DNA of 64,000 bases from JBJMLO01 sp045805265 (GTDB lineage Bacteria > Actinomycetota > UBA4738 > JACQTL01): positions 62,001 to 126,000 of the forward strand of contig JBJMLO010000024.1 in the NCBI GenBank assembly GCA_045805265.1, in the 5' to 3' direction. Below the pieces are notes generated by a model that was not told where the DNA came from, did not search any database, and was given only the letters and a program-made list of their open reading frames with translations. The translations under genes and the position numbers were made by a program. Below are positions 23,365 through 33,479 of the stretch, piece by piece. Each line of letters begins with the position of its first letter. The first letter of the stretch is position 1.

Positions 23365-24822
23365 ATGGCCGCCCCGGCTCCCACCGCCTCGCGGCGGCTT
23401 CATCAGCGTCTGGTTGGGAGTCGCGTCGTCGCCGTGACGGCCCTGTCGCTCGCCGCGCTGGCCTCGCTGCTCGCATCGGGGCCCGGCGCGCGCGCCTCGG
23501 GCCTCCAGGTCGTGGTGGGTCCCAACGTGGACGTGTCGCGGAAACATGGCGGGCAGTCGGAGCAGGCCGTCGCCGTCGACCCCACGAATCCCCGGAACGT
23601 CGTCGTGGTCTCGAACGAGAACCGGCCCGGGCCGGGGCTCCTCGAGTCGATCAGCCACGACGGGGGAGCGACGTGGGTGCATCGCGACATCGCCGACGAC
23701 GACAACCTCGGGTTCGGCTGCTGCGACCCGACGCTGGCGTGGGACGAGTTCGGCAACCTGTTCTTCGGCGACATCCGGTTCACGGCGGCACACAACGACC
23801 GGATCGACCTGGCGCTGTCGACCGACGCCGGCGAGTCGTTCCACCGCATCGCCTCGTTCAAGGGCCGGCTCCGCGAGGCCGGCACGAACCACTTCGAGGA
23901 CCAGCCCACGGTCACCGCGGGTGAGGGCACGGTGTGGGTGACGCACTACCTGTACCACCGGGGCGTGCTCGCCCGGGGCGCCCCGGTGACCGGGCTGGGC
24001 CAGGTCGGCGCGTTCTCCGACCCCGAGGTCGCCCCGTTCTCGCACGGCGGGAACTACGGCGACATCGCCATCGGCCCCGGGGGCCAGGTCATGGTCACCT
24101 ACCAGATCCCCCAGGACGGCGAGCACAAGGGCCGGGTCCGGGTCGACCTCGATCCGGACGGGCTGGGGCCCCAGGGGTTCCGGCTGCCGGTGAACATCGC
24201 GCTCACGAACGTCGGCGGGTTCGACTACATCCCGGCGCAGTCCCGCCGCTCGGTCGACGCCGAGCCGGGGCTGGCGTGGGACCGCTCGGGCGGCCCGCAC
24301 GACGGCCGCGTGTACGTGGTGTACACGCGCGAGGACCCCGACGAGTCCGACGACACGAACGTCTTTCTGCGGCACTCGGACGACGAGGGCGCCACGTGGA
24401 GCCCCCCGGCCCGGCTGAACGACGACCCCGGGACCAACTCGCAGTTCCTGCCGCGCATCGCGCTCGACCAGTCGACGGGGTTCGTGGCCGCGACCTGGCA
24501 CGACGCGCGCAAGGACCGGGGCCAGGGACACGGCGGCGACACCGACGGGGTGCCGAACGACGACGCCCAGTACTGGGGCACGGCCAGCCTCGACGGCGGG
24601 CAGACGTTCGCGAGGGACTTCCGCATCAGCGAGGGCACGTCGAACGCCGAGCAGGCCTCCGACGGCGTCGACTACGGCGACTACACGGGCCTCGCGGCGG
24701 CGGACGGGAGGTTCTACCCCGCGTGGGCGGACAACTCGAACTCCACGCACACCAACCCCGACGGCCGCCTGAATGCGTTCGACGTGTACACGGCCAAGAT
24801 CCAGATCCCGTTCTTGGCCTGA
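23365..24822 (+). CDS. Secreted sialidase-like protein with BNR/Asp-box repeats
   Basis: A 485-residue protein with a signal peptide (SRVVAVTALSLAALASLLASG, Ala-x-Ala-like cleavage near residue 45). At least four Asp-box motifs are visible: SHDGGATW, STDAGESF, SDDEGATW and SLDGGQTF, which mark turns of a six-bladed beta-propeller as in exo-sialidases. No clear catalytic arginine triad can be assigned from the sequence alone, so sialidase activity is not established. Probably exported. A purine-rich AGGAAGGAAA lies about 10 bases upstream of the start. Confidence 0.75.
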   Translation: MAAPAPTASRRLHQRLVGSRVVAVTALSLAALASLLASGPGARASGLQVVVGPNVDVSRKHGGQSEQAVAVDPTNPRNVVVVSNENRPGPGLLESISHDGGATWVHRDIADDDNLGFGCCDPTLAWDEFGNLFFGDIRFTAAHNDRIDLALSTDAGESFHRIASFKGRLREAGTNHFEDQPTVTAGEGTVWVTHYLYHRGVLARGAPVTGLGQVGAFSDPEVAPFSHGGNYGDIAIGPGGQVMVTYQIPQDGEHKGRVRVDLDPDGLGPQGFRLPVNIALTNVGGFDYIPAQSRRSVDAEPGLAWDRSGGPHDGRVYVVYTREDPDESDDTNVFLRHSDDEGATWSPPARLNDDPGTNSQFLPRIALDQSTGFVAATWHDARKDRGQGHGGDTDGVPNDDAQYWGTASLDGGQTFARDFRISEGTSNAEQASDGVDYGDYTGLAAADGRFYPAWADNSNSTHTNPDGRLNAFDVYTAKIQIPFLA

Positions 24823-24936
24823 GCTCGATACCGTTCCGAACTCCGGTGTTTCCCCGGGTTCCACCCCTCCATCTCCGATCGACCGTCGCTCCTGACGGCG
24901 CTGCACCGGCCGCGCCGCGCAGGAGAGGAGGCGGTC

Positions 24937-26400
24937 ATGAGGGGTTCGGGCTGGATCGTCAGGCGACTGGCGCAAGGCGTGGCGGTGCTCGTCGCGCTCC
25001 TGTCGACAGCGGCGAGCGGTGCGGGGGTCTCGTCCGCAGACCGCATCCATGCGGACTCAGCATCTGCGACACGGGGCAAGACCGCGGCCGCGTCCGCGAA
25101 GCCGAGCATCGTGCTCATCCTCACCGACGACCAGCGGTGGGACACCCTGTCGTGGATGCCGAACGTCGAGCGGCTGCTGGTCGACAAGGGAGTCACGTTC
25201 ACCCACGCGTTCGTCCCGAACTCGCTGTGCTGCCCGAGCAGGACGACCGTCATCACCGGGAAGTACTCCCACTCCACCGGGGTGTGGTCGAACGGTGGTC
25301 AGTACGGCGGGTTCCCCTCGTTCCATCAGGAGGGCTCGACGATCGCGACGTGGCTGCACCAGGCGGGATACCACACCGCCCTTGTCGGGAAGTTCCTGAA
25401 CCAATACGCCAAGGCCGCCCATCAGGGCTACGTTCCTCCCGGCTGGGACCGGTGGAACGCGTTCGCCGGCGACAACGGCGCCTACTACGACTACGACCTG
25501 ACGCTGAACGGCCACATCGTGCACCACGGGCACACGGCGGCGGACTACTCGACGGACGTCCTCACGAACAAGGCCACGCAGTTCATCCGCCAGACCGCCG
25601 GCCCGTTGTTCCTGTATTTCGCGCCCACCGCGCCGCACGACCCCTTCACGCCTGCCCCGCAGGACGCGAACGGGTGCGCGAACCTCGCGCCGTATCGCCC
25701 GCCCTCCTTCGGCGAGCCGGACGTCTCCGACAAGCCCGGCTATGTCAGGGACATCCGGTGGACGAGCAGGAGCGCGGGGCAAGCGGGGTGGACCCGGCGG
25801 TCGCAGTGCCGGAGCCTGATCGACGTCGACCGCTCGGTCGCGAGGATCGTGGCCTCGCTGGAGGCGACCCACCGGCTGTCGACCACGATGCTCGTGTTCA
25901 TGTCGGACAACGGATACATGTGGGGAGAGCACCGCCTGTTCGCCAAGCCGTTTCCCTACGAAGAGGACAGCAGGGTTCCGCTGGTCGTCCGGTACGACCC
26001 TCTCACCGGCACCCCGCGGAAGGAAGGCAGGATCGCGCTGAACCTCGACCTCGCCCCGACGTTCGCGGCGCTCGCCGGCGTGGGGGCGCCCGGAGCCGAG
26101 GGCCGGAACCTGCTCCCAGTCATCCGGGGACAGAAGGTCCCGTGGAGGACCGATTTCCTCCTGGAGCACGGAAAGGTGGTCCAACCAGTTCTCGTCAGCG
26201 CCCCGGACTACTGCGGGCTCCACTCATTGCGCTGGGTGTACGTGATGTACAGCACGGGGGCCGAGGAGCTGTACGACCTCCGCTCGGATCCCTATCAGCT
26301 CACCAACGTCGCCCGGCGGCCATCCGCTCAGGACCAGCGGAAGCGGATGCGAGCCAGGGTCCTGAGCTGGTGCCGGCCATTGCCACCGGGGTTCCGGTAG
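24937..26400 (+). CDS. Exported sulfatase (arylsulfatase family)
   Basis: A 487-residue protein with an N-terminal signal or anchor helix (about 10-35), then the sulfatase domain: metal ligands in LILTDDQRWDT and the formylglycine motif C98-C-P-S-R102, followed by TVITGKYSH. Further ligands lie in APHDPF and FMSDNGYMWGEH. Cys98 must be oxidised to formylglycine by an FGE or anSME, which is not in this window. Substrate unknown; secreted homologues act on sulfated polysaccharides or aryl sulfates. Shine-Dalgarno GGAGG lies five bases before the ATG. Confidence 0.9.
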   Translation: MRGSGWIVRRLAQGVAVLVALLSTAASGAGVSSADRIHADSASATRGKTAAASAKPSIVLILTDDQRWDTLSWMPNVERLLVDKGVTFTHAFVPNSLCCPSRTTVITGKYSHSTGVWSNGGQYGGFPSFHQEGSTIATWLHQAGYHTALVGKFLNQYAKAAHQGYVPPGWDRWNAFAGDNGAYYDYDLTLNGHIVHHGHTAADYSTDVLTNKATQFIRQTAGPLFLYFAPTAPHDPFTPAPQDANGCANLAPYRPPSFGEPDVSDKPGYVRDIRWTSRSAGQAGWTRRSQCRSLIDVDRSVARIVASLEATHRLSTTMLVFMSDNGYMWGEHRLFAKPFPYEEDSRVPLVVRYDPLTGTPRKEGRIALNLDLAPTFAALAGVGAPGAEGRNLLPVIRGQKVPWRTDFLLEHGKVVQPVLVSAPDYCGLHSLRWVYVMYSTGAEELYDLRSDPYQLTNVARRPSAQDQRKRMRARVLSWCRPLPPGFR

Positions 26401-26557
26401 CAGCTCCGCCCGGGGTCCGACGGCGACTCTGGCGAGGTGGGAACACGCCGCGGCGGGATGGTTCGCCGACCCGCCGTGGCGTCCTCGCCGGTGAGAACCC
26501 TGACGATTGCACCGTCGTCTTGCGAGCGCCTGTCCGCTTCACCACACTGGGGACACG

Positions 26558-29359
26558 ATGCCCGAGAAGGCAACGGACGGGCCGGTCGGGCGACAGGCCG
26601 AGCTCGAAGCGATCTCGCGGTTCCTCGACGGCATCCCCTCGGGCCCAAGCGGGCTCGTCCTTGAGGGCGACGCCGGCATCGGGAAGTCCACGCTGCTGAA
26701 CGCCGCGGTGGACCGGGCGCGGGATCGCGGATTAAGGGTGCTCGCCTCCAGTCCCGCTCCTCCCGATGTGGCCCTGTCATTCTCCGGGCTGGAAGACCTC
26801 CTGCACGGCGTTGTGGACGAGGTGTCCCCGGCGTTGCCAGAACCGCAGCTTCGAGCGCTCGAGATCGCCCTGCTCCTGCGGGATCCCGACGGCGAGCCGC
26901 CGGGGCCGCTCGCGGTCGCGCTCGCCGTCCGGGGCGGGTTGATCGCGTTGGCGGAGGAGGCGCCGGTGCTCGTGGCGCTCGACGACGCGCAGTGGCTCGA
27001 CGAGCCGTCCGCCGCCGCGCTGGGCCACGCGTTCCGGCGGGCGGAAAGCGCACCCATCGGGATCGTGGCGGCGTGGCACGCCGAGGGGTCCCACCGGCCC
27101 GATTCCGTGTTGCTGGCCTCACTGCCGCCGCGGTCCGAGCGCCTTCGAATCGGGCCCCTGGACCGCCGCGACATCGCCACCTTGCTCCGGTCGCGCCTCG
27201 GCCTCTCCCTTCCGAGGGCTCGGATCGATCGCCTGGTCCGGGCCTGCTCGGGGAATCCGCTGGCGGCCCTCGAGATCGGCCGCGCGATGCTCGAATCGGG
27301 GGACCGGCGTCTGCCCGGCCCCGCCATGCCGATTCCGGAACCATTGGCGGATCTGCTGAGGAGGCGGCTCTCGGCGCTCGGAGAGGACGAACGGGAGGCG
27401 TTGCTCGTGCTCGTCGCCGCCTCCGAGCCGACCCGTCCGTTGGTCGAGGCGCTCGCCGGTGAATCGGCGAGCGCCGCGGTCGATGCCTCGATCCGTCAGG
27501 GGATCGTCGAGGAGCACCACGATGGCACGCTGCGGTTCACCCATGCCCTGTTTGGCTCCGCCCTGTACTCCGATGCCGAGCCGCCGGCCCGGCGCGACCT
27601 GCATCGGCGCCTCGGGCTGGTGGCCGCGGACGCCCAGGACCGGGCCATGCACCTCGCGCTTGCGGTCGAGGGACACGACGCGGCGGTGGCCGACGAGGTC
27701 GAGTCGGCGGCGCGGGCCGCCCGGGCCAGGGGCGCTCCGTCGGCGGCGGCCGAGCTGTGCGAGCAGGCTCGCCGCTTGACACCGCCCGACCCGCCCGAGG
27801 AGGCGCACCGCCGCGCCCTGCTCGAGGCCGAATACCACCTGGACGCCGGCGATCTCGATCGTTCGCGTGAGTTGCTCGAGCAGGTCCTCGCCTCCTCGGG
27901 AGAGGGTCCGACCCGGGCGGCGGCACTCCAGCGACTCGGATGGGTGCGACATCACCAGGACAGCTGGGGATCGGCCTCGCGGCTGTTCCGGGAGGCCGCA
28001 GCGGAGGCCGAACGAACGCCCGAGCTCCTGGCCGCCCTGACGCTCGACCGGGCCGTGTCGAGCCTGGTCTCCGGCGACCTGCCAGGGGCCTCCACACACG
28101 CCGGGCATGCACTGGAACAGGCGCGGGCCCTCGACGATCGCTCGCTCGTCGCGAGCTCGTCGGCCATGGTCGCGAGCGTCGACTTCCTGCTCGGCCGTGG
28201 CATGGAGGAGGACGTGATGGAACAGGCGGTAGCGGCCGAGACGTGGACGCGGCCCCGCCCCACGCCGGCGCATCCCAGCGTGGCATTCGGCGTGCTCCTG
28301 AAATGGTCCGATCAGCTCGGACAGTCCCGGACCCTCCTGGAACGGGCCCTGGGTCGGGCCGAGGAGCATGGTTCGGAGCGTTCGTTGCCGTTCATCCTGT
28401 TCCACCTCTCGGAGGTGGAGTGCTGGTTGGGGGATTGGGGGGCGGCGGAACGGCACGCCGACCGGGCCGCGGAAGCCTCGGACGATACCGGGCAGGACAC
28501 GGGAAGGGCCTTCGCAACGTCCGCGCGGGCCCTCATTCACGCGCATCGCGGACGGGAGGACGAGGCTCGTTCGGCGGCCACGGAGGGGCTGGCGCTGGCT
28601 TCTACGGTGGGTGCGGTGCCGGCGGCGGCGGCATGCGAGTCGGCGCTTGGCCTCCTGGAGCTGTCGCTCGGGAGAGCGGACCGGGCTCATCGCCACCTCG
28701 GGCCGCTGCTCGAGGGCGCTGCCGCCGGAGGAATCCACGAGCCCGGAGCGATGCGCTACCTGGGCGACGCGCTGGAGGCGCTGATCTCCATCGGTGACCT
28801 CGAGGCGGCCGATCGGCTGATCGAAGAGCTGGGCCGTCGATCCGAGGAGCTCGATCGCGCCTGGGGGCTGATGGTCGCCTCGAGGTCCCGGGCGTTGCTC
28901 CGGGCGGCCGAGGGCGACCTGCCGGGAGCCAGGGCGTCCATCGAGGCCGCGATCGAGCGCCACGAGCGTCTGTCCCAACCGTTCGAGCTGGGCCGAACCT
29001 TGCTGGTCCAGGGCACGATCGAGCGACGAGATCGTCGCAAGCGATCGTCTCGCGATTCGCTCGAGCGTTCCCTCGAGATGTTCTCGGAGCTCGGTGCCGA
29101 CCTGTGGGCAACCCGGGCTCGGTCCGAGCTCGCCAGGATCGGTGGACGCGCGTCGTCGGCCGTCTCGCTGACTCCGACGGAGGAACGGATCGCGCGCCTG
29201 GTCGCCGAGGGTGCGACGAATCAGGAGGTCGCAGCCTCCATGTTCCTGTCGGTGAAGACCGTGGAGTGGAACCTGTCTCGTGTCTACCGCAAGCTCGGCG
29301 TTCGCTCGCGCACTGAGCTGTCTCGGTGGGTCGGGCGGGAGCCATCGGGGTCGCGGTGA
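26558..29359 (+). CDS. LAL-type LuxR transcriptional regulator with AAA ATPase
   Basis: A 933-residue STAND-like regulator. The N-terminal ATPase has Walker A GDAGIGKSTLL (about residue 38) and Walker B VLVALDDAQWLD. A central region of helical TPR-like repeats (about 400-850) follows, then a C-terminal LuxR HTH (LTPTEERIARLVAEGATNQE, then KTVEWNLSRVYRKLGVRSRTEL). LAL proteins are large ligand-responsive activators, often of secondary metabolism or catabolism. It is convergent with the kinase and lies downstream of the sulfatase, whose expression it might control, though nothing in the sequence proves this. ATG 26558 is chosen because it begins the conserved domain. Confidence 0.9.
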   Translation: MPEKATDGPVGRQAELEAISRFLDGIPSGPSGLVLEGDAGIGKSTLLNAAVDRARDRGLRVLASSPAPPDVALSFSGLEDLLHGVVDEVSPALPEPQLRALEIALLLRDPDGEPPGPLAVALAVRGGLIALAEEAPVLVALDDAQWLDEPSAAALGHAFRRAESAPIGIVAAWHAEGSHRPDSVLLASLPPRSERLRIGPLDRRDIATLLRSRLGLSLPRARIDRLVRACSGNPLAALEIGRAMLESGDRRLPGPAMPIPEPLADLLRRRLSALGEDEREALLVLVAASEPTRPLVEALAGESASAAVDASIRQGIVEEHHDGTLRFTHALFGSALYSDAEPPARRDLHRRLGLVAADAQDRAMHLALAVEGHDAAVADEVESAARAARARGAPSAAAELCEQARRLTPPDPPEEAHRRALLEAEYHLDAGDLDRSRELLEQVLASSGEGPTRAAALQRLGWVRHHQDSWGSASRLFREAAAEAERTPELLAALTLDRAVSSLVSGDLPGASTHAGHALEQARALDDRSLVASSSAMVASVDFLLGRGMEEDVMEQAVAAETWTRPRPTPAHPSVAFGVLLKWSDQLGQSRTLLERALGRAEEHGSERSLPFILFHLSEVECWLGDWGAAERHADRAAEASDDTGQDTGRAFATSARALIHAHRGREDEARSAATEGLALASTVGAVPAAAACESALGLLELSLGRADRAHRHLGPLLEGAAAGGIHEPGAMRYLGDALEALISIGDLEAADRLIEELGRRSEELDRAWGLMVASRSRALLRAAEGDLPGARASIEAAIERHERLSQPFELGRTLLVQGTIERRDRRKRSSRDSLERSLEMFSELGADLWATRARSELARIGGRASSAVSLTPTEERIARLVAEGATNQEVAASMFLSVKTVEWNLSRVYRKLGVRSRTELSRWVGREPSGSR

Positions 29360-29416
29360 CCGCTGCCGGTCGGTCGTCGAGGTTTGCGTCGGCGAGGTCT
29401 CAGGGCCGGTGGTGAG

Positions 29417-31699
29417 CTACGCAGACGGGGTTGTCTGGTGGGCGGTGACCCCGGTCGGCGAGCCGGGAGGACTCGACGAGCGGATCGGGGTGCCGATCCA
29501 CACGGCCGCCTGGCCAGGGCTCGGGAGATTCTCGTTGCCCACGACCACGAGCTTGCCCCTGAAGTCCACGACACCGTGCGCGAACTGCAGTCCCGGTCCG
29601 GTCAGATCCTCCCCCGTCGATCGCTTCCACGTCAGTCCATCGTTCGACGTCCAGACACCGACATCCGCCTGTGTCGGGGGACCGTCACTGCCCACGGCGA
29701 CGAAACCGCTGCCATAGGCGATGACGCCGGTGAGCCCCTGGCTCCCGGGCAACGCGAGCCCGTGCACCGGATGCCACCGTCTTCCGTTCGCCGATGTCCA
29801 GATGGCGGCGTCCTGTGAATCGCCCGAGCCCGTCGAACCCACGGCGATGAGCCCCGGTCCTCCCGCCACCACTGCCTTGACGACCTGGTCGTCGGGGACT
29901 GGCGAGATGGGCGATTCGCTCCAGCCCTTGCCACTGTGGAGCCAGAACGCGGCGTCCGGGTCCCCGCGGCGGTCGTCCGAGCCGACGGCGATCAAACCGC
30001 CTGAGAATTCCGTGACGCCCCACATCTCCTGGTTCGATCCCGGCGGCCCCACGAAAGCGTCGCCCGTGACTCGATTCCATTGCTTGCCGGCTCCGGAGCT
30101 CCACACCGACGCGTCATGGTCCGACGGCCCCGAGGCCCAGCCGACGGCGACGAGGCCGGCCGAGGTGGAGATGATCTTGTGGATCGCCGACCCACCGCTG
30201 ATGCCCGTCGGATCGACGGGCCCCCACGTCAAGCTCTCGTCGGCCGGGATGATCCACACCAGCGCTTGCTCCTCGTTCTGCGTTCCGACCGCGACGAAGT
30301 TCTTCCCACTCAGCGCGACCGCATCCATTCCCTGGGTCCCGGTCTCGAAATCGTCCGAGCGCTCCCATGTCACGCCGTCGCTCGTGCGCCAGACGACGGG
30401 ATCGCCGCCGTCGGTCCCGGAGGGGTTGACGAACCCCACTGCAACGATCGAGGACTTCCCGACGACCGCTCGGTTGATGGCCTGCCGGCCTTCGGCGGCG
30501 AAGACGGGACTCGACACCTGCCGCCACGAGAAACCCTGGGGAAACGGCTTCGGGAGTGGTGAGTGACGGAGGGAGGGGCCGGTCGAGGGAGCCGTCGACG
30601 CGCCCGCGGTCGTGGCGCTCGGAGTGGGGGCTCCTTGGGTCCCACGGTGATCGTTCATCACGGCGAAGGCCCCGGCGATCCCGGCGACCAGGAGGACGGC
30701 GACGACGAGGGCGACCAGGCCTCGTCTCCGACGGCCGCGAGCGTGCCTGGAGCCTCCTCCGCGCGGCTGGCGGCCCACCCTCTCCGTCGTTCGGTCGATC
30801 CCGGGGGGTGCGCTGGACATCGTCCCGGTCGGGGTGGGCACGATGGTTTGCGCTTCGACGCCGAGCGCGTCTGCCGCGGAGGTCACCAGTTCCGAGCACG
30901 AGCCAAAGCGTTGCGCCGGAGCCTTCGCCAGCGCCCGCTGGATCACCGGATCGATGTGGGAAGAAAGATCGACCCTGTCGCTCACCCGAGGCGGAGTCTC
31001 CTCGAGGTGGGCGTACATCGCGGCGAGGTCGCTTCCCCGGGGAAACGGGACGGCGCCGGTCAGCGACTGGAACAGCACGCAGGCGAGCGAATACTGGTCG
31101 GTGGCGGGCTCGAGCTGCGTGCCGGTGATCTGCTCCGGAGCGGTGTAGTCGATGGTGCCGATGAATTGGCCGCTTTCCGTGGTCTGTTGCCCGGACAGGA
31201 GCTTGGTGATGCCGAAGTCGGAGAGGAACGCGCGGGGCCGGGCGTCGCCCGCCCGCAGCTGCTCCAGAAGGATGTTCGCCGGCTTGACGTCGCGATGAAT
31301 CAGGCCGTGCTCGTGGGCTGCATCCAGCGCGGAGGCGACCTGGGCGATGATCGAGATGGTCTGCTCCGGAGACAGGTGGCCCTCGGACTTCAGCAGGGCG
31401 GACAGATCCATCCCGTCCACGAAACGCATCGAGATGTAGGCGCGTCCCTGCATTTCCCCGGCGTCGTAGACCGGGACGATGTTGGGGTGCTCGAGGCCGG
31501 CCGCCGCCTGGGATTCCCGGAGGAACCTGCGCCGGAATACGTCGTCGCTCGCGAGCTCGGGGTTCAGGAGCTTGATGGCGACATTCCGGCCCAAACGAAG
31601 GTGGGTCGCCAGATAGACGACCCCCATCCCGCCTCGCCCGAGCAACCGCTCGATCCGGTGTCCGGCGAACTCCTCCCCCACGGCGAGTTCCGCCACCAT
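29417..31699 (-). CDS. Transmembrane Ser/Thr kinase with extracellular propeller-like repeats
   Basis: A 760-residue protein. Residues 10-275 are a complete PknB-like kinase: glycine loop GRGGMGVVY, lysine in NVAIKLL, catalytic loop HRDVKPANILL, DFGITKLL, and activation segment GTIDYTAPEQ. A juxtamembrane basic stretch precedes one membrane helix (about 325-345). The outer part (about 375-745) contains at least five repeats of roughly 55 residues with signatures like VWRTSDGVTWER, IWTSANGRRWH and VWTSNDGLTW alternating with VAVGS strands, which suggests a beta-propeller sensor. PASTA repeats are absent. A TGATAGAAA element ends ten bases before the ATG, so the gene may be leaderless. Confidence 0.9.
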   Translation of the reverse strand: MVAELAVGEEFAGHRIERLLGRGGMGVVYLATHLRLGRNVAIKLLNPELASDDVFRRRFLRESQAAAGLEHPNIVPVYDAGEMQGRAYISMRFVDGMDLSALLKSEGHLSPEQTISIIAQVASALDAAHEHGLIHRDVKPANILLEQLRAGDARPRAFLSDFGITKLLSGQQTTESGQFIGTIDYTAPEQITGTQLEPATDQYSLACVLFQSLTGAVPFPRGSDLAAMYAHLEETPPRVSDRVDLSSHIDPVIQRALAKAPAQRFGSCSELVTSAADALGVEAQTIVPTPTGTMSSAPPGIDRTTERVGRQPRGGGSRHARGRRRRGLVALVVAVLLVAGIAGAFAVMNDHRGTQGAPTPSATTAGASTAPSTGPSLRHSPLPKPFPQGFSWRQVSSPVFAAEGRQAINRAVVGKSSIVAVGFVNPSGTDGGDPVVWRTSDGVTWERSDDFETGTQGMDAVALSGKNFVAVGTQNEEQALVWIIPADESLTWGPVDPTGISGGSAIHKIISTSAGLVAVGWASGPSDHDASVWSSGAGKQWNRVTGDAFVGPPGSNQEMWGVTEFSGGLIAVGSDDRRGDPDAAFWLHSGKGWSESPISPVPDDQVVKAVVAGGPGLIAVGSTGSGDSQDAAIWTSANGRRWHPVHGLALPGSQGLTGVIAYGSGFVAVGSDGPPTQADVGVWTSNDGLTWKRSTGEDLTGPGLQFAHGVVDFRGKLVVVGNENLPSPGQAAVWIGTPIRSSSPPGSPTGVTAHQTTPSA

Positions 31700-31881
31700 T
31701 TGGGACAGTTTTCTATCACCGACCGTCGAGGATTCCTACCCCGGCCTTTCGCATCCCGCCCGTCGCGTCGGCTCGCCCTGCGTTTCGGTGGCGGTCAGGT
31801 CGTGATGGTCGGGCCTTTGACCGTTGCCTACACTGACCGGGCCTGCGGGCGCCCTACGACGACGAGAGCCGGAGTCCCCAC

Positions 31882-33474
31882 ATGTCCAGAGTCCTCCTGA
31901 TCGGCTGGGACGGCGCCGACTGGCGGATCCTCGATCCGTTGCTCGAGGCCGGCGCCCTGCCGAACCTCCAGGCGCTGATCGACCGGGGCGCCAGGGGCAT
32001 GTTGCGCTCGACGATTCCCACCCACTCGTGGGCGGCGTGGCCGTCGTTCCTCACCGGCGTGGAGCCCGACGACCACGACGTGTGGGACATCCTCGAGCAC
32101 GACCCGCCCGGCGCGGACAAGCACCTCCCGGTGACGTACCGCTCGATCAAGGAACGGACGTTCCTTCGCGACCTCACCGCGGCCGGCCGGGAGCAGCTCA
32201 TCGTGAACGTCCCGCTCACGTTCCCGCCGCCCGAGATCAAGGGCCGGCTGATCGCGGGCGGGGTGCTCCCGAAGGGCAAACCCTTCACGTGGCCCCACTC
32301 CCTCGGCGACGAGCTGGAGCGCGCGGGCACCCCGTGGCCGATCAACGGCATGTCGTGGACGACCTACCACAACAAGATCGAGCCGTACCTCGAGGAGGTC
32401 CGCCGGGTCACGGAGCCGCGGATCGCCGCCTCGCTGAAGCTGGTCGACGAGTCCGACTGGGAGGTCGCGACGTTCGTGTTCTTCTCGACGGACCGCGTGC
32501 AGCACTGCCTGAGCGAGTTCCTGTCGACCGACCACCCGGACTACGCGAAGAACGCGAAGACGCCGACCGCGGAGAAGGTCCGCGACGTCTACCGGATGCT
32601 GGACGACGCGCTGGGCCGGCTGCTGGCCAAGGCCCGCGACGACGACCTGGTGATCTTCATGTCCGACCACGGGTTCCAGTCCTGCACGCGCGCGGTGAAC
32701 ATGGACCGGCTGCTCTCGAAGCTGGGGTTCCTGCAGTTCTCCGCGTCCCAGGCCGTGTACGGGCCGCTGCAGTGGGGGCCCGTGCGGGGGGTGGCGCGGA
32801 AGGTGTACGACGCGCTCGGCCTGCACGGGAAGGTCGCGCTGCGCCAGGCCGTGAACTGGTCGAAGACCCGCGTGTACACCTCGATCCGCTCGACCGGCGA
32901 GGGCGTGTCGGTGAACCTGCAGGGGCGCGAAGCGAACGGCGTGGTGAGGCCCGAGGACTACGAGCGGGTGCGGGACGAGGTCGCCGCGAGGATCGAGGCC
33001 TTCGCCGACCCCGCCACCGGACGGTCGCCGGTGAAGAAGGTGTGGCGGCGTGAGGAGCTGTTCAAGGGGAAGTTCCTGGAGTCGGCGCCCGACCTCATCT
33101 TCGAGCCGGCCCCGCTCACCTCGCTGACCCACGCGAAGTCCGCGCTGGAGGCCGCCGACTGGGTGTCCGGCGACCACCGGATCGAGGGCGTCATCGTGGC
33201 CACCGGGCCGAAGGTGGCCAAGGACGCCTTCGAGCAGCAGCCGGCCAACCTCGTCGATCTCGCGCCCACGATTCTGGCGGCCGTCGGCGCGCCGGCCTCC
33301 GTCGAGCACACCGGCAAGGTCCTCCGGCCCCTCGTCGGCGAGGTCGCCACGACGCGCCCCGGCGAGACGGCTGGTGAGGAGCCCGCGATCCCGGGAATGG
33401 GCGACGCCGCCGTCACCGACACCGAGGCCGACGAGATGGAGGAGCACCTGCGCGGCCTGGGCTACCTCGAGTAG
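31882..33474 (+). CDS. Alkaline phosphatase superfamily phosphodiesterase/transferase
   Basis: A 530-residue cytoplasmic-looking protein of the type I phosphodiesterase/nucleotide pyrophosphatase group. Metal-binding residues lie in LLIGWDGADW at the start and in IFMSDHGFQS; the nucleophile region is STIPTHSWAAWPSFLTG. The C terminus MEEHLRGLGYLE is typical of a bacterial subfamily found beside polysaccharide export genes. It is separated by five bases from the flippase gene, so a role in surface glycan or phospho-conjugate metabolism is a reasonable inference. The exact substrate is unknown. Confidence 0.8.
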   Translation: MSRVLLIGWDGADWRILDPLLEAGALPNLQALIDRGARGMLRSTIPTHSWAAWPSFLTGVEPDDHDVWDILEHDPPGADKHLPVTYRSIKERTFLRDLTAAGREQLIVNVPLTFPPPEIKGRLIAGGVLPKGKPFTWPHSLGDELERAGTPWPINGMSWTTYHNKIEPYLEEVRRVTEPRIAASLKLVDESDWEVATFVFFSTDRVQHCLSEFLSTDHPDYAKNAKTPTAEKVRDVYRMLDDALGRLLAKARDDDLVIFMSDHGFQSCTRAVNMDRLLSKLGFLQFSASQAVYGPLQWGPVRGVARKVYDALGLHGKVALRQAVNWSKTRVYTSIRSTGEGVSVNLQGREANGVVRPEDYERVRDEVAARIEAFADPATGRSPVKKVWRREELFKGKFLESAPDLIFEPAPLTSLTHAKSALEAADWVSGDHRIEGVIVATGPKVAKDAFEQQPANLVDLAPTILAAVGAPASVEHTGKVLRPLVGEVATTRPGETAGEEPAIPGMGDAAVTDTEADEMEEHLRGLGYLE

Positions 33475-33479
33475 CAAGG

